The notes under the pieces are model-generated. The model had not been told where the DNA came from. It ran no database searches and was given only the letters and a program-made list of their open reading frames with translations. A stretch of DNA of 55,112 bases from a virus: IMG/VR virus record IMGVR_UViG_3300044940_000164, positions 1 to 55,112 of that record. One strand, written 5' to 3'. Below are positions 6,969 to 14,804 of the stretch, one piece after another. Position 1 is the stretch's first letter. Each line of letters opens with the position of its first letter. A program made the position numbers and the translations under genes.

Positions 6969-7362
6969 GATAGTACAGCAGAAAATCCCAGAAATCCAAG
7001 AAGACGACGATTTCGGTGTAGGACAATTCCTAGACGTCGCCGTAATGATCTGTGACGCCATACATACGACCCATCGGGACGTAGAACTACCTGAAGTTCG
7101 ATATGCCTTCAATTTGGCGTATAAAGCCGCCACAGGGCTTTCTTTCACCCCTTACGCCTTGTACCCAGAGTCAGGGCAGTGGCAGCACCTCCACGAAATG
7201 CTGGAGATGGTTTTGACCCGTCCTGACTGCGACCAAGATACCGTTGTGACGGAATTCGTGGCAAGGGTCTTTCAAGACGAGTGTGTCAGATATGTATCAC
7301 TGGAATGGCTGGCTGACTATATTAAGAAAACAATAACAGAAATAGGAGTTAGTCATGAGTGA
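6955..7362 (+). CDS. protein of unknown function
   Basis: 135 residues, with CGAGGAG upstream of the ATG. Mostly helical and acidic; the pattern resembles a globular helical domain. No catalytic motif recognised. Eight-base overlap with the next gene. Confidence 0.6.
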   Translation: MKLVEIVQQKIPEIQEDDDFGVGQFLDVAVMICDAIHTTHRDVELPEVRYAFNLAYKAATGLSFTPYALYPESGQWQHLHEMLEMVLTRPDCDQDTVVTEFVARVFQDECVRYVSLEWLADYIKKTITEIGVSHE

Positions 7363-7666
7363 AATTCAAGCATTACGAGAGGTAGTCGCGTTAGCAATAT
7401 TGAACGTACATCGGGAAAGACTCGGCGGTCGCGGTATTCTCATGCTCGAGCAGTTACCCGATGACCCGATAGGCGGCGGAAACGATTCACACCAAAGAGA
7501 AAGGTTGCTGCAACAAGCTGAAGCGGCGATAAATGTCATAAAAGGCAAAATTCTACACCATGATACGATCACGGCAGTTGCATCGCATCCTTTATCCGCT
7601 GATTTGCTAAAAGCCCGTATATTAAAACTTTTCGATCATATCGAAGGAGTTAATCATGGTGAGTAA
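7355..7666 (+). CDS. small helical protein, unknown function
   Basis: 103 residues. Helical, with a glycine/proline-rich loop in the middle (LPDDPIGGGNDSHQ). AGGAG upstream of the ATG within the previous gene. Overlaps the next gene by 11 bases. Not recognised. Confidence 0.6.
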   Translation: MSEIQALREVVALAILNVHRERLGGRGILMLEQLPDDPIGGGNDSHQRERLLQQAEAAINVIKGKILHHDTITAVASHPLSADLLKARILKLFDHIEGVNHGE

Positions 7667-7856
7667 ATTTGGCAGAATACCGCCTCGCCCGCCTACTGAC
7701 GAAGAGATTGCCCAAGAGGAACGGCGAGAAGCCATCCGAAAAGCGTTTGAGGCGTTGTATAAGTGCAAGCGCATGGGCATCTCATTTGACGAAGTCATGC
7801 AGCAACATAACCTAATGGGTTGGATGCGAGAATCACAAAAGGAGGAAAAATTATGA
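7656..7856 (+). CDS. small basic helical protein
   Basis: 66 residues. Proline-rich start (RIPPRPPTDEE) then one or two helices, basic. GAAGGAG precedes the ATG. Overlaps the next gene by 4 bases. Confidence 0.6.
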   Translation: MVSKFGRIPPRPPTDEEIAQEERREAIRKAFEALYKCKRMGISFDEVMQQHNLMGWMRESQKEEKL

Positions 7857-8173
7857 CAGATTTAGAGAAATTGAAACAAACAGAAATCTACAAAGTAATG
7901 CTTCACCAGATAAAGCAAGCCCGCCCGACATTGGCTAAACGCGCTCATAAAGTTTTGCCGAGAAAGGAAGGGACGGTGTTTTTCGTAAGCGAATCGCTGG
8001 AATGGGAGATAGTCTTAGACAGGAAAGAAAATACTCAGATGTTTAAAGTCTATCGATTAGAGAAAGGTTTCGGGCGATACTGGGTGTGTGACATAGTCCC
8101 CGAGATTGTTAGAAATAATTTGGGGGATTATTCTCGGAGAAGAGCAACTGTTGTTGACGAGGAGTTTTCATGA
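7853..8173 (+). CDS. basic protein, unknown function
   Basis: 106 residues from the ATG at 7853, which has a consensus AGGAGG seven bases upstream; the longer frame from 7820 lies inside the previous gene. Basic, mixed alpha/beta. Not recognised. Ends in an ATGA overlap. Confidence 0.6.
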   Translation: MTDLEKLKQTEIYKVMLHQIKQARPTLAKRAHKVLPRKEGTVFFVSESLEWEIVLDRKENTQMFKVYRLEKGFGRYWVCDIVPEIVRNNLGDYSRRRATVVDEEFS

Positions 8174-8427
8174 TTCAGTTACAGATTGATTTGAGCCTTT
8201 GCGGTAGATTTGCGGATGCCCTGAGCCGCATCCCTTGGATGCACGAGATCGAAGTTGAAGTGGTAGAGAGGGAATTCGTTTTGCAAAACCCTACCCACGC
8301 CGCCTACTTCAAGGGGTTTTTCTTTTCGCCTTCGAATTTTACGATCTCTCAGGAAGACGACGTAATATGGGTAGGAAATGACGATTATAAAATAGCCTAT
8401 AGGAGAAAACCATGCACCACCGACTAA
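8170..8427 (+). CDS. small protein, unknown function
   Basis: 85 residues, start overlapping the previous stop. Beta-rich, with the central segment EIEVEVVEREFVLQN. Overlaps the DUF3850-like gene by 16 bases. Confidence 0.6.
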   Translation: MIQLQIDLSLCGRFADALSRIPWMHEIEVEVVEREFVLQNPTHAAYFKGFFFSPSNFTISQEDDVIWVGNDDYKIAYRRKPCTTD

Positions 8428-8663
8428 AAATTGAGCGGATGTATTACGACGCTATAATTTCAGGAAAAAAGACGTTCGAAATTCGGGTAAATGATCGAGA
8501 TTATCAGTCGGGAGATACCATTGAAATGTGGGCTACAGGTTTCCCCTTCCCGCCCATTCTTGCGACTATCGGATGGGTTTCGAACTATAAACAGACCCAG
8601 AACCACGTTGTATTTAGCCTACTGAACATAACTCAAGGAGATTTAGATGACTACCACTTTTAA
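8412..8663 (+). CDS. DUF3850/ASCH-like RNA-binding-fold protein
   Basis: 83 residues. H.LKIE..YYDAIISGKKTFEIRVNDRDYQSGDTIEMW matches the signature of the DUF3850 family (PUA/ASCH-like fold), in which a small beta barrel is thought to bind RNA or modified nucleotides; phage and plasmid members are common. The motif covers residues 1-45, nearly the whole conserved core, so the gene looks intact. AGGAG precedes it. Overlaps the ligase start by 17 bases, so both are expressed together. Confidence 0.75.
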   Translation: MHHRLKIERMYYDAIISGKKTFEIRVNDRDYQSGDTIEMWATGFPFPPILATIGWVSNYKQTQNHVVFSLLNITQGDLDDYHF

Positions 8664-9582
8664 GCCTATGCTCGCAGGAACTCTGACAGAAAAAGATTTC
8701 GATAAACTACAATTTCCAATGGTCGCCAGCCCGAAGATTGATGGTATCCGATGCATCATCCATCCAGAGCTGGGAGCTGTCACGCGCACTCTTAAGCCCA
8801 TACCGAATGATTTTATCCGAGAGGCACTCAACCGTCCCGAATTACATGGTTTCGACGGCGAGCTTGTTTTCGCGGACGATCACACAGATTTTCAGAAAAC
8901 TGTGTCTTCGGTTATGACGAAGGCAGGGCAACCGAAAGTGAAATACATTGCGTTCGACTATGTACCGACAGAAGTGCTTGATGGCGATCACGATTTTAGA
9001 CAGACGGTGGTCGGGCATGTTATTCGAGAAATCGAAAACCTAGGGTTCAAAGAAGGCGATATCCAGATCGAAAAAATCGAAAGTTATGTCGTTCGTAATA
9101 TAGAGGGGGTTTTAGAGTTGGAAGAAATTTTTCTGGCTAAAGGATACGAAGGTCTAATGTTGCGGAACCCCGATCGTCCTTACAAATATGGGCGCAGCTC
9201 AGTCAACCCTAACCAACAGCACCTATTGAAATTAAAGCGTTTCGTGGATGCTGAGGCGGTAGTAATCGGGTTCGAAGAGTGGATGCACAACGACAACGAA
9301 GCCACGATCAACGAACTAGGACACACTCAGCGCAGCTCTCATAAGGAAAACAAGCGCGGAGGAGAGAAATTAGGCAAATTTTTAGTCCGAGGAATCAACG
9401 GGAGATTCAAAGACGTAGAGTTCCCTATCGGCGGCGGCAATATTACCCATGCCGAAAGAAAGGAAATATGGGAGAACCAAGACCAGTATTTAGGGAAAAT
9501 TCTCACTTACAAATTTTTTGATGTAGCCACAAAAGATAAACCCCGTCATGGGAACTTCAAGTCCTTTCGGGAGGGTTTTTAG
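8647..9582 (+). CDS. ATP-dependent DNA ligase
   Basis: 311 residues, similar in plan to phage T7 ligase but shorter. It joins nicks by forming a lysyl-AMP. Motif I is KIDGIR with the probable nucleophile Lys30; motif III is FDGELVF (about residues 74-80), motif IV KGYEGLMLR (about 169-177) and motif V LLKLKRF. The C-terminal 90 residues fit an OB-fold domain, ending in a KDKPRHGNF-type tail. AAGGAG lies close before the ATG. It would seal Okazaki fragments made by the polymerase and primase encoded on the other strand. No truncation seen. Confidence 0.92.
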   Translation: MTTTFKPMLAGTLTEKDFDKLQFPMVASPKIDGIRCIIHPELGAVTRTLKPIPNDFIREALNRPELHGFDGELVFADDHTDFQKTVSSVMTKAGQPKVKYIAFDYVPTEVLDGDHDFRQTVVGHVIREIENLGFKEGDIQIEKIESYVVRNIEGVLELEEIFLAKGYEGLMLRNPDRPYKYGRSSVNPNQQHLLKLKRFVDAEAVVIGFEEWMHNDNEATINELGHTQRSSHKENKRGGEKLGKFLVRGINGRFKDVEFPIGGGNITHAERKEIWENQDQYLGKILTYKFFDVATKDKPRHGNFKSFREGF

Positions 9583-9795
9583 ATGCCTGTTATCCTTCTG
9601 TTCTGTTTTGCGTATTGGTTACGCCTAGATTCTTTCGAGAAAATCTGGGTGCCATTATGCCTCTTTCTTTTCTCAGTTTTGGCTCAAAGAATCGCGACCT
9701 ACGGAATCGCGCTGGTGAGTGTGATCTTAGCGATACCCTTTCTCTTATTGCCCGAAAAAGAAATTCCTCAACCTACATGGAGATACCTACCGTGA
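9583..9795 (+). CDS. small two-span membrane protein
   Basis: 70 residues, starting right after the ligase stop. Hydrophobic throughout: segments near residues 1-12, 21-35 and 38-57. The C-terminus is soluble (PEKEIPQPTWRYLP). Membrane role unknown. It overlaps the next gene by 4 bases. Confidence 0.5.
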   Translation: MPVILLFCFAYWLRLDSFEKIWVPLCLFLFSVLAQRIATYGIALVSVILAIPFLLLPEKEIPQPTWRYLP

Positions 9796-10454
9796 ACAAT
9801 GTGAGATCTATTAACTATTCGTTGGAAGATTTTCTTTCTTCGAGACGAGCGAGCGGACTTTCGGTGCTATTTTTTGACGAATCGCGTGCCCCTGACTATA
9901 CGCTACCTACTGGATGCCTGTTGATCGAGCATCCTGATCTACAGCTTCTTGACGTGATCGAGAACGTCCCCGAATTGAAAGAGATGTGGGACGACGACAC
10001 GATGCGACTGGATTTTAATCTGTGGCTTCATGAGGGTTTTGATTCTTTCTTTCGACACATGTTTAAGATGTACCAGAAAAATTCGAATGAGCATTTAGCG
10101 TATCTGATTGAACGAATGAAGCTTTTTCGTGAAAGACCTCTCTACGCGATGGCTCGCGACGAAGAAATGCGGCTTCCGAAAGACTCGATTGTTGGGTTGT
10201 CAGGGCTAACACAAGAAGAGAAAATAATTGTAGTGGCGACCTTGCTGTTGGGATTAGAAGATCACGATTGCTCTTTTCATGAAGTTTACGTGCCGAAGGA
10301 ACTGGTTCACGAGAATCCTTTTTTGCGTAGTGAAAGTTTTTACGATTGGGTAAATGAGGGAACAACGAAGCTTTTCGCTCTAACCCAAGAGGTCGTCCAA
10401 GAACCCAAAAAAATTTTCTTGCAAAAATCAAAGGATCGCTGTACTCTTTTTTAA
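9792..10454 (+). CDS. protein of unknown function
   Basis: 220 residues from the GTG at 9792, which overlaps the previous stop (GTGA) with GGAG upstream; the open frame extends back to 9615 but those residues are the other-frame copy of the membrane protein. Helix-rich and acidic. N-terminal half is alpha/beta (SVLFFDES, CLLIEHPDLQLLDVI). No known domain recognised. A run of AAGGAGGAAG follows for the next gene. Confidence 0.55.
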   Translation: MNNVRSINYSLEDFLSSRRASGLSVLFFDESRAPDYTLPTGCLLIEHPDLQLLDVIENVPELKEMWDDDTMRLDFNLWLHEGFDSFFRHMFKMYQKNSNEHLAYLIERMKLFRERPLYAMARDEEMRLPKDSIVGLSGLTQEEKIIVVATLLLGLEDHDCSFHEVYVPKELVHENPFLRSESFYDWVNEGTTKLFALTQEVVQEPKKIFLQKSKDRCTLF

Positions 10455-10466
10455 GGAGGAAGTTTT

Positions 10467-10763
10467 ATGTCGGATGAAGACGAAGATTCTTTGGTGATGG
10501 ATATCCGTCTCCGAATTGCGGGGTACGCAGATGAATTCAGACGAGGTAATTCTACTTTTCATGTGTTTTATCCTGAGTTCGAGTATCAGACTGTTTTAGC
10601 GGAAATTCACATAGGCTTTGAGTGCCCTTTTACTAAGAAAAAAGAGGAAATTATCTATGATTGCACGTTTCATGCTCCTAGTGAAGTAGATAATTGGTTT
10701 AACCGAGTCATAAAGGTTCGCCCGTATCTGATACGAAAAATAAACAGAATCAAGAGAGATTAA
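10467..10763 (+). CDS. small protein, unknown function
   Basis: 98 residues, AAGGAGG leader. Acidic N-terminus (MSDEDEDSL), beta-rich centre, basic C-terminus (RKINRIKRD). Not recognised. Two bases before the next gene. Confidence 0.6.
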   Translation: MSDEDEDSLVMDIRLRIAGYADEFRRGNSTFHVFYPEFEYQTVLAEIHIGFECPFTKKKEEIIYDCTFHAPSEVDNWFNRVIKVRPYLIRKINRIKRD

Positions 10764-10765
10764 TT

Positions 10766-10948
10766 ATGTTGAAAAGAATAGACGAGCTTCTCAGAGAAAT
10801 CGAGACCACATTATCCTGCGCCCATCACAGTATAGTCACCGCTGGCTTAGATGACTGTCTGCGACGTGTAGAAAAGCACCAAAGCGAAATCGCGGTTCTC
10901 AAATTGGAAGCGCGGGCAAAGATTCACGAAGGGAGTACGCCGCGATGA
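10766..10948 (+). CDS. small helical protein
   Basis: 60 residues, predicted as two helices with two cysteines. Follows the previous stop by 2 bases and overlaps the next start by 4 bases (ATGA). No family recognised. Confidence 0.55.
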   Translation: MLKRIDELLREIETTLSCAHHSIVTAGLDDCLRRVEKHQSEIAVLKLEARAKIHEGSTPR

Positions 10949-11289
10949 CTGAAAAAGATAAAACCCTAATAGTCTCCAACTCAATCCAGTGCTTAGAGTG
11001 TGGCGATGTGATATTCTCAGCTCACCGTCATGACTACAAAGAGTGTGGCTGTGGGGCTTGCGCGGTTGATGGAGGCATGGAATATCTTCGGATTATGGCG
11101 GCTGGAGGAGCAAGATACAAGGAGCTCTATATTACTCTACCTGAGTCCGTAATTAACGCAGGGTTAGAAGCTCTGGCGTGGGCGAAAGAGACGGGGCGCA
11201 ATGATCGAGGAGCCTTGTATGCGGTGCTGCGGGCTCTGCGCGACGGCGGAATTGATCTTAAGGTTAAACCCTTACACGAAAATAAATAA
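10945..11289 (+). CDS. DUF7695-like Cys-rich protein
   Basis: 114 residues. N-terminal half: SIQCLECGDVIFSAHRHDYKECGCGACAVDGGMEYLR (residues 11-47, cysteines at CLEC and CGCGAC with an HRHD). This is a pattern I recognise from small phage and bacterial proteins grouped as DUF7695; probable zinc binding, function unknown. The C-terminal half, a helical LPESVINAGLEALAWAKETGR.., looks like an added small domain. Overlaps the gene upstream. Confidence 0.65.
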   Translation: MTEKDKTLIVSNSIQCLECGDVIFSAHRHDYKECGCGACAVDGGMEYLRIMAAGGARYKELYITLPESVINAGLEALAWAKETGRNDRGALYAVLRALRDGGIDLKVKPLHENK

Positions 11290-11387
11290 CTTGTGACTCC
11301 CAAAGCATCGACAACGAACAATCGTATGATCGGCTCTCAGCCACCCAGTATTCTAACGGAATTTTTGAAACTTGTAGGGAAGGAAAT

Positions 11388-11450
11388 ATGGTAGTATTTG
11401 CGAGACACGTAGAATATGTAGGACTTCAAGCAGTAGGAGAATTGGCATGA
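11388..11450 (+). other. possible 20-codon leader ORF
   Basis: Within the otherwise empty stretch 11290-11446 I see one translatable unit: ATG at 11388 with AAGGAAAT before it, 20 codons, and a stop that overlaps the next ATG at 11447 (ATGA). It may only couple translation of the following frame. The bases 11290-11387 hold nothing I can support. Confidence 0.25.
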
Positions 11451-11670
11451 ATCGAAGGCAAAAATAATTCGAGCAGTTTATGACCGGCACTTTGAATTAA
11501 TTATAGACGCGGCCAAGAGTTTGAAAAATATGCAAGATATCTCAAGATCGTCAGAGACATTATGTTACAAAGAATTGCAAACTGGTATTGATGATACCAG
11601 AAAATATCTGCAACAGTTGATATTGGATTTTGACAGAGCACGTCATCACCTGACTATTTTACTAACTTGA
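11447..11670 (+). pseudogene. frame-disrupted small gene, slip at CAAAAATAA
   Basis: ATG at 11447 has AGGAG seven bases upstream, but the frame stops after six codons (CAA AAA TAA). Shifting -1 at the A5 run (11460-11464) opens a frame that reads as a good helical protein, KIIRAVYDRHFELIIDAAKS..., to a TGA at 11668-11670. A joined product would be about 74 residues. The lysine codon before the stop can re-pair in the -1 frame, so programmed slippage is possible; a one-base deletion or sequencing error is the simpler explanation. Confidence 0.45.
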
Positions 11671-11683
11671 GAGGAGAATAAAT

Positions 11684-12130
11684 ATGCTAGATTATATACC
11701 TATTAAAAGATCACCTAACGGTCTTCACTTGCCGTTACCAGAATACGCGACGCCAGGAAGTGCGGGCTTGGATTTGATGGCGGCAATAGTACATCCTTTA
11801 TGCCTGAGACCCTTAGAGAGGTGGCTGGTTCCGACTGGTTTTTGTCTGGAGTTGCCGCAAGGCTATGAAGCCCAGATTCGTCCGAGGTCTGGGTTGGCTT
11901 TGAAGCATGGAATAACGTGTTTGAATAGCCCGGGCACGATCGACTCCGACTACAGAGGGCAAGTCCATGCCTTACTTATTAATCTTGGCACAGAGAATTT
12001 TACGATAGAACCCGGGATGCGAATAGCCCAGATGGTTATCGCGAAGTTTGAGCGAATTGGATGGAAAGAACTAGAAAAGCTCGATACTTCCTTGAGAGGT
12101 GAAGGCGGATTTGGGTCAACAGGAGAATAA
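11684..12130 (+). CDS. dut: dUTP diphosphatase (dUTPase)
   Basis: 148 residues, normal length for a trimeric dUTPase that hydrolyses dUTP to dUMP, supplying dTTP precursor and keeping uracil out of DNA. All five motifs are present: I PGSAGLDL (24-31), [13 protein letters not shown] (about 66-76), [15 protein letters not shown] (about 84-95), [11 protein letters not shown] and [11 protein letters not shown] at the C-terminus. The ATG follows GAGAGGAG. It belongs with the ligase and the DUF5664 gene in a nucleotide and DNA metabolism group. Confidence 0.95.
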   Translation: MLDYIPIKRSPNGLHLPLPEYATPGSAGLDLMAAIVHPLCLRPLERWLVPTGFCLELPQGYEAQIRPRSGLALKHGITCLNSPGTIDSDYRGQVHALLINLGTENFTIEPGMRIAQMVIAKFERIGWKELEKLDTSLRGEGGFGSTGE

Positions 12131-12131
12131 T

Positions 12132-12233
12132 ATGTCTGATTTCAACTACGCGAAACGTGAGAATATATTCCTAGAAAAGTTGGCGAGGGATAAGTACATA
12201 AAGGGCGGATATTTTAAATTAAACGAGGCTTAG
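12132..12233 (+). CDS. 33-residue protein, unknown function
   Basis: ATG one base after the dUTPase stop, with AGGAG at good spacing. Charged helical peptide (KRENIFLEKLARDKYIKGG). Likely translated by coupling; role unknown. Confidence 0.45.
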   Translation: MSDFNYAKRENIFLEKLARDKYIKGGYFKLNEA

Positions 12234-12240
12234 TTAAAAA

Positions 12241-12345
12241 ATGAACCCATCGATACACAGATTGCAATACGCGAAGGAGAATTTGAAGATGAAAGCCAAG
12301 ATCAAACATAAGCGTAAACGAAAATTATGGGGCTTATATACATAG
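12241..12345 (+). CDS. possible 34-residue basic peptide
   Basis: ATG at 12241 opens a 34-residue, very basic frame ending KHKRKRKLWGLYT. The first ATG has no ribosome site; an internal ATG at 12289 has AAGGAG nine bases upstream and would give 18 residues. Weak call. Confidence 0.25.
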   Translation: MNPSIHRLQYAKENLKMKAKIKHKRKRKLWGLYT

Positions 12346-12600
12346 TTAACCACAGATACTCACTTTAGTCTAATAACGCACTAAATATTAAAATCACCAC
12401 TCCTAGATATTTTTATAAATTATAGTAGTCTAAATCATCGAAATCTTGCTTTTTTAGGTAAAATCAGTTACTAAATATGTTTAGGGTTGATTTTTATAAA
12501 TGAGATCACTGTAACCTTGGCAAGATGTAACCGTTTCTTCACAAACCTAGTGTAAAATTATTATAATATAAATACTTTGAAAGGATAAGGAGTAAGAATT
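12346..12600 (+). promoter_or_regulatory. AT-rich intergenic region with promoter at 12538-12567
   Basis: 255 bases without a gene, strongly AT-rich. It contains a clear sigma70-like promoter for the next gene: TTCACA at 12538-12543, 18 bases, TATAAT at 12562-12567, followed by GGATAAGGAG before the ATG at 12601. TTTTATAAAT occurs twice. No terminator seen. Confidence 0.6.
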
Positions 12601-12810
12601 ATGGGATATATACGTCGCATAAAAAGAGTATACGACGATCATTTTGATCATGTTGGTTCACTCATTGAAGATTTGAAAAAACTAAAATCTGCCCTGGAAA
12701 GTAGTAATGAGGCTGAAACGCAGAATGCAATGAAAGAACTAACCGATGAAATAAGAAGACTAATGGATAGTTTAGACGAAGGACGTAGAGAGCTTGTCAA
12801 TGCAGCTTGA
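12601..12810 (+). CDS. small coiled-coil protein
   Basis: 69 residues. Basic N-terminus, then a long acidic helix (DLKKLKSALESSNEAETQNAMKELTDEIRRLMDSLDEGRREL). AAGGAG before the ATG and its own promoter upstream. Last gene of the rightward early block; it converges on the A1-like gene. Between them (12811-12893) is only a loose inverted repeat (ATGGGC...GCCCAT inside AGCTT...AAGCT). Confidence 0.6.
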   Translation: MGYIRRIKRVYDDHFDHVGSLIEDLKKLKSALESSNEAETQNAMKELTDEIRRLMDSLDEGRRELVNAA

Positions 12811-12893
12811 CAATATTTGGATGGGCTGCATAATCTACAGTTGGCCCATAAGCTCTGTAATGAAAAGAAAGGCGCCTCCTATCCGCACGAACA

Positions 12894-14495
12894 TCATAAA
12901 CACCATTGAGATCCTCGCATAGTAATGATGGCTCTTTTTCCATTGGGGTACACCACGATATGACTGTGACTCCATGAAGAAGGGCCTTCGTTATATCCGA
13001 GATCCAGTTTTCCAGAAACTCCTGCCACGTACACGCTCTCATAGATCCCCGCACTATGACTGTGCCCGATACACACTTTGCGCCCTATTGTAGCAAAATT
13101 GGCGAAGCTTCCGCGTGCACCGTTCGGCCCGACATCCCCGTGGTAAGCCATTTCGATCTCACCCACAAGGAAAGATTCATCTCTCTTAAGAAACTTCACC
13201 TCGCTTAGTTTTTCATAGCCTTTGACTCCTATTTCAAACAGATCGATATGGAAGCCCCTGCGAGCTGCGCTGACAGCCGCTAACTGCATCTCTAGCAATG
13301 TCTCAGCGTTATCCAGATCTTGCCGCCAATCGTTCTCTTTTACCCACCGGGTCAAGTGTTCGTCATGGTTGGATTTCACGATCACTGGTGTCGCGTAATC
13401 TTCCTGAATGATCTGCCGAAGAAAACTAGCTGTCAGTCGTAGCTCGTCCGTCACAGACGTCTTTCCTTTCGAACGTAAACGGATCTGGTGCAGCGGATCT
13501 TTCTTGTTATGGTGGCTTGCTGATTGGAAATCGAGTACGTCGTGGAGAACCTGGTAGCGGGGCTTAAGGTAGTTTATCATGGAGCGATTGAAATCATCTT
13601 CGTTACGACGGAATCCTGCGCCGAATTTAGATATACCCCAGACACCTTTTGCGACTTCCCTGTCGATCTGCGCCGCATGAACATCCCCAAGCACCAACGC
13701 TTCTACTGCTTGAAGGGAATGGCCTTCGGATACATGAAAACGATTATAGAGGTCGTGAACTGTTCCATCTTTCGCGATGCTTAACTGACGGGCAAACCAT
13801 TCTCCGGAAGCGGCAACTTCCACAAGCAACGCCCCGAAGGTATGATGGAAATCTGCGTGGAGACCCGCTCGTTTATGGATGTAGTGTCTTTTTGTAACGC
13901 AACCCGTGGTGTAATTCATTTTTGTCGGTTCGTGTTTGCCCGTCGCCACCGATTTCATCTGCAACTTCGGGTGGGGGAAAACTCCGGACTTGTTTCCATT
14001 ATAAGTATCCCAACCGTTCAAAGGATTCTTCGCTGTCGGTAGCGTATTCATCTGGCCACACCAAACCAGATCAGGCGCTAATAATTCGTAGGTGTCTCGA
14101 ATGTAGGGCGTTAGCACTTTGTCAAACCAGATCTCCTTATTTACCTGTTTCCCACCTTTTGTATTTTTCACCGAGTTGTGGCTGTAAAGAAAAGTGGCCA
14201 CGTATATTTGAGCATCGTAGTGTCTTGCGACCTGTTGAAGGAGATTCCAGGCACTTTCTTCCACCGCAGTGTTGTTCTGAGCACAAGTCAGAATATACCT
14301 TTTAACACCTTCGGAAGCAATATACTCCCGAGGAGTGAGAGCGTCGGAACTACCGACGGTCTGCATATCATTCTTGCGGTAGTGAAAAGTTCTCGGGCTT
14401 ATGCCCAGTTCTTCGCAAATTTTCTTTTTGTCCCCATCGTGCTTCAGATAGCAGACGCAAAAATCTTGGGGGCTGACGACTGGTTTTCGGCTCAT
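12894..14495 (-). CDS. phage T5 A1-like HTH/metallophosphoesterase
   Basis: 533 residues from the ATG at 14495, which overlaps the upstream stop (ATGA) and has AGAGAAG before it; the longer frame to 14585 is out-of-frame sequence of the upstream gene. Residues about 8-42 form an HTH (KKKICEELGISPRTFHYRKN). The C-terminal half carries calcineurin-like phosphoesterase signatures in order: LGDVHAAQ (about 270), KSNHDEHLTRW (about 380), YHGDVGPNGARGS (about 455), IGHSHSAG (about 480), i.e. GDxH, NHDE, HGD and GHxH metal ligands. Phage T5 A1, which is needed for host DNA degradation early in infection, has a comparable size and layout. Here I infer a nuclease or phosphodiesterase acting on host DNA. 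The role is not proven by the sequence. Confidence 0.75.
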   Translation of the reverse strand: MSRKPVVSPQDFCVCYLKHDGDKKKICEELGISPRTFHYRKNDMQTVGSSDALTPREYIASEGVKRYILTCAQNNTAVEESAWNLLQQVARHYDAQIYVATFLYSHNSVKNTKGGKQVNKEIWFDKVLTPYIRDTYELLAPDLVWCGQMNTLPTAKNPLNGWDTYNGNKSGVFPHPKLQMKSVATGKHEPTKMNYTTGCVTKRHYIHKRAGLHADFHHTFGALLVEVAASGEWFARQLSIAKDGTVHDLYNRFHVSEGHSLQAVEALVLGDVHAAQIDREVAKGVWGISKFGAGFRRNEDDFNRSMINYLKPRYQVLHDVLDFQSASHHNKKDPLHQIRLRSKGKTSVTDELRLTASFLRQIIQEDYATPVIVKSNHDEHLTRWVKENDWRQDLDNAETLLEMQLAAVSAARRGFHIDLFEIGVKGYEKLSEVKFLKRDESFLVGEIEMAYHGDVGPNGARGSFANFATIGRKVCIGHSHSAGIYESVYVAGVSGKLDLGYNEGPSSWSHSHIVVYPNGKRAIITMRGSQWCL

Positions 14496-14662
14496 ATTTC
14501 TTCTCTCTGAAGTAGGCTCAGAACATCCGCTTTTCTTGCGCCGGTTTCTTTGTATATGAAAGAATAATCGGGAGGTCGTTTCCACCGCCGCGAGGCCTTT
14601 ACCATGAGTAGGATAAGTTCTTCTTTCTTAGTCAAAGACTTAGAAACTTCCTGTGGTAACAT
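14492..14662 (-). CDS. 56-residue basic helical protein upstream of A1
   Basis: The ATG at 14662 has AGGAG exactly six bases upstream; an earlier in-frame ATG at 14668 abuts the AGGAG and is unusable. The 56 residues read as an HTH-like pair of helices (TKKEELILLMVKASRRWKRPPDYSFIYKETGARKADVLSLLQREE). The stop overlaps the start of the A1-like gene, so the two are translationally coupled. It probably regulates or partners the A1-like protein (inference). Confidence 0.65.
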   Translation of the reverse strand: MLPQEVSKSLTKKEELILLMVKASRRWKRPPDYSFIYKETGARKADVLSLLQREEI

Positions 14663-14685
14663 AGGCATCTCCTTTCTTTCTTTCG

Positions 14686-14714
14686 ATTATAATTGAAAAT
14701 CTCTCTATAAGCAA
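14686..14714 (-). promoter_or_regulatory. leftward promoter for the A1 operon
   Basis: TTGCTT at 14714-14709, 17 bases, perfect TATAAT at 14691-14686 on the minus strand, 24 bases before the 56-residue gene. Faces away from the rightward promoter at 14737. Confidence 0.65.
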
Positions 14715-14736
14715 GCTCTTAGATCTTTATTGGATG

Positions 14737-14765
14737 TTGACATTTACGCAAAAAATAAGTATTGT
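14737..14765 (+). promoter_or_regulatory. rightward promoter for the DUF5664 operon
   Basis: TTGACA at 14737-14742, 17 bases, TATTGT at 14760-14765. The -10 lies in the first copy of a 17-bp direct repeat. GGGAGGA and the ATG at 14805 follow. Confidence 0.7.
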
Positions 14766-14783
14766 TAAAAAATAAGTATTGTT
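14750..14783 (+). repeat. 17-bp tandem repeat overlapping a -10 box
   Basis: AAAAAATAAGTATTGTT occurs twice without a gap (14750-14766 and 14767-14783), followed by a degenerate third start (AAAAGATAAGG). The first copy contains the -10 of the rightward promoter. A regulator site or duplicated start region is likely. Confidence 0.85.
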
Positions 14784-14804
14784 AAAAGATAAGGGAGGAA
14801 GATC

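Noticed and set aside
12797-13054. 85-codon reverse-strand frame overlapping the A1 gene end
   Set aside because: Most of it lies inside the A1-like gene in another frame, without ribosome site; the A1 motifs are the real coding signal.
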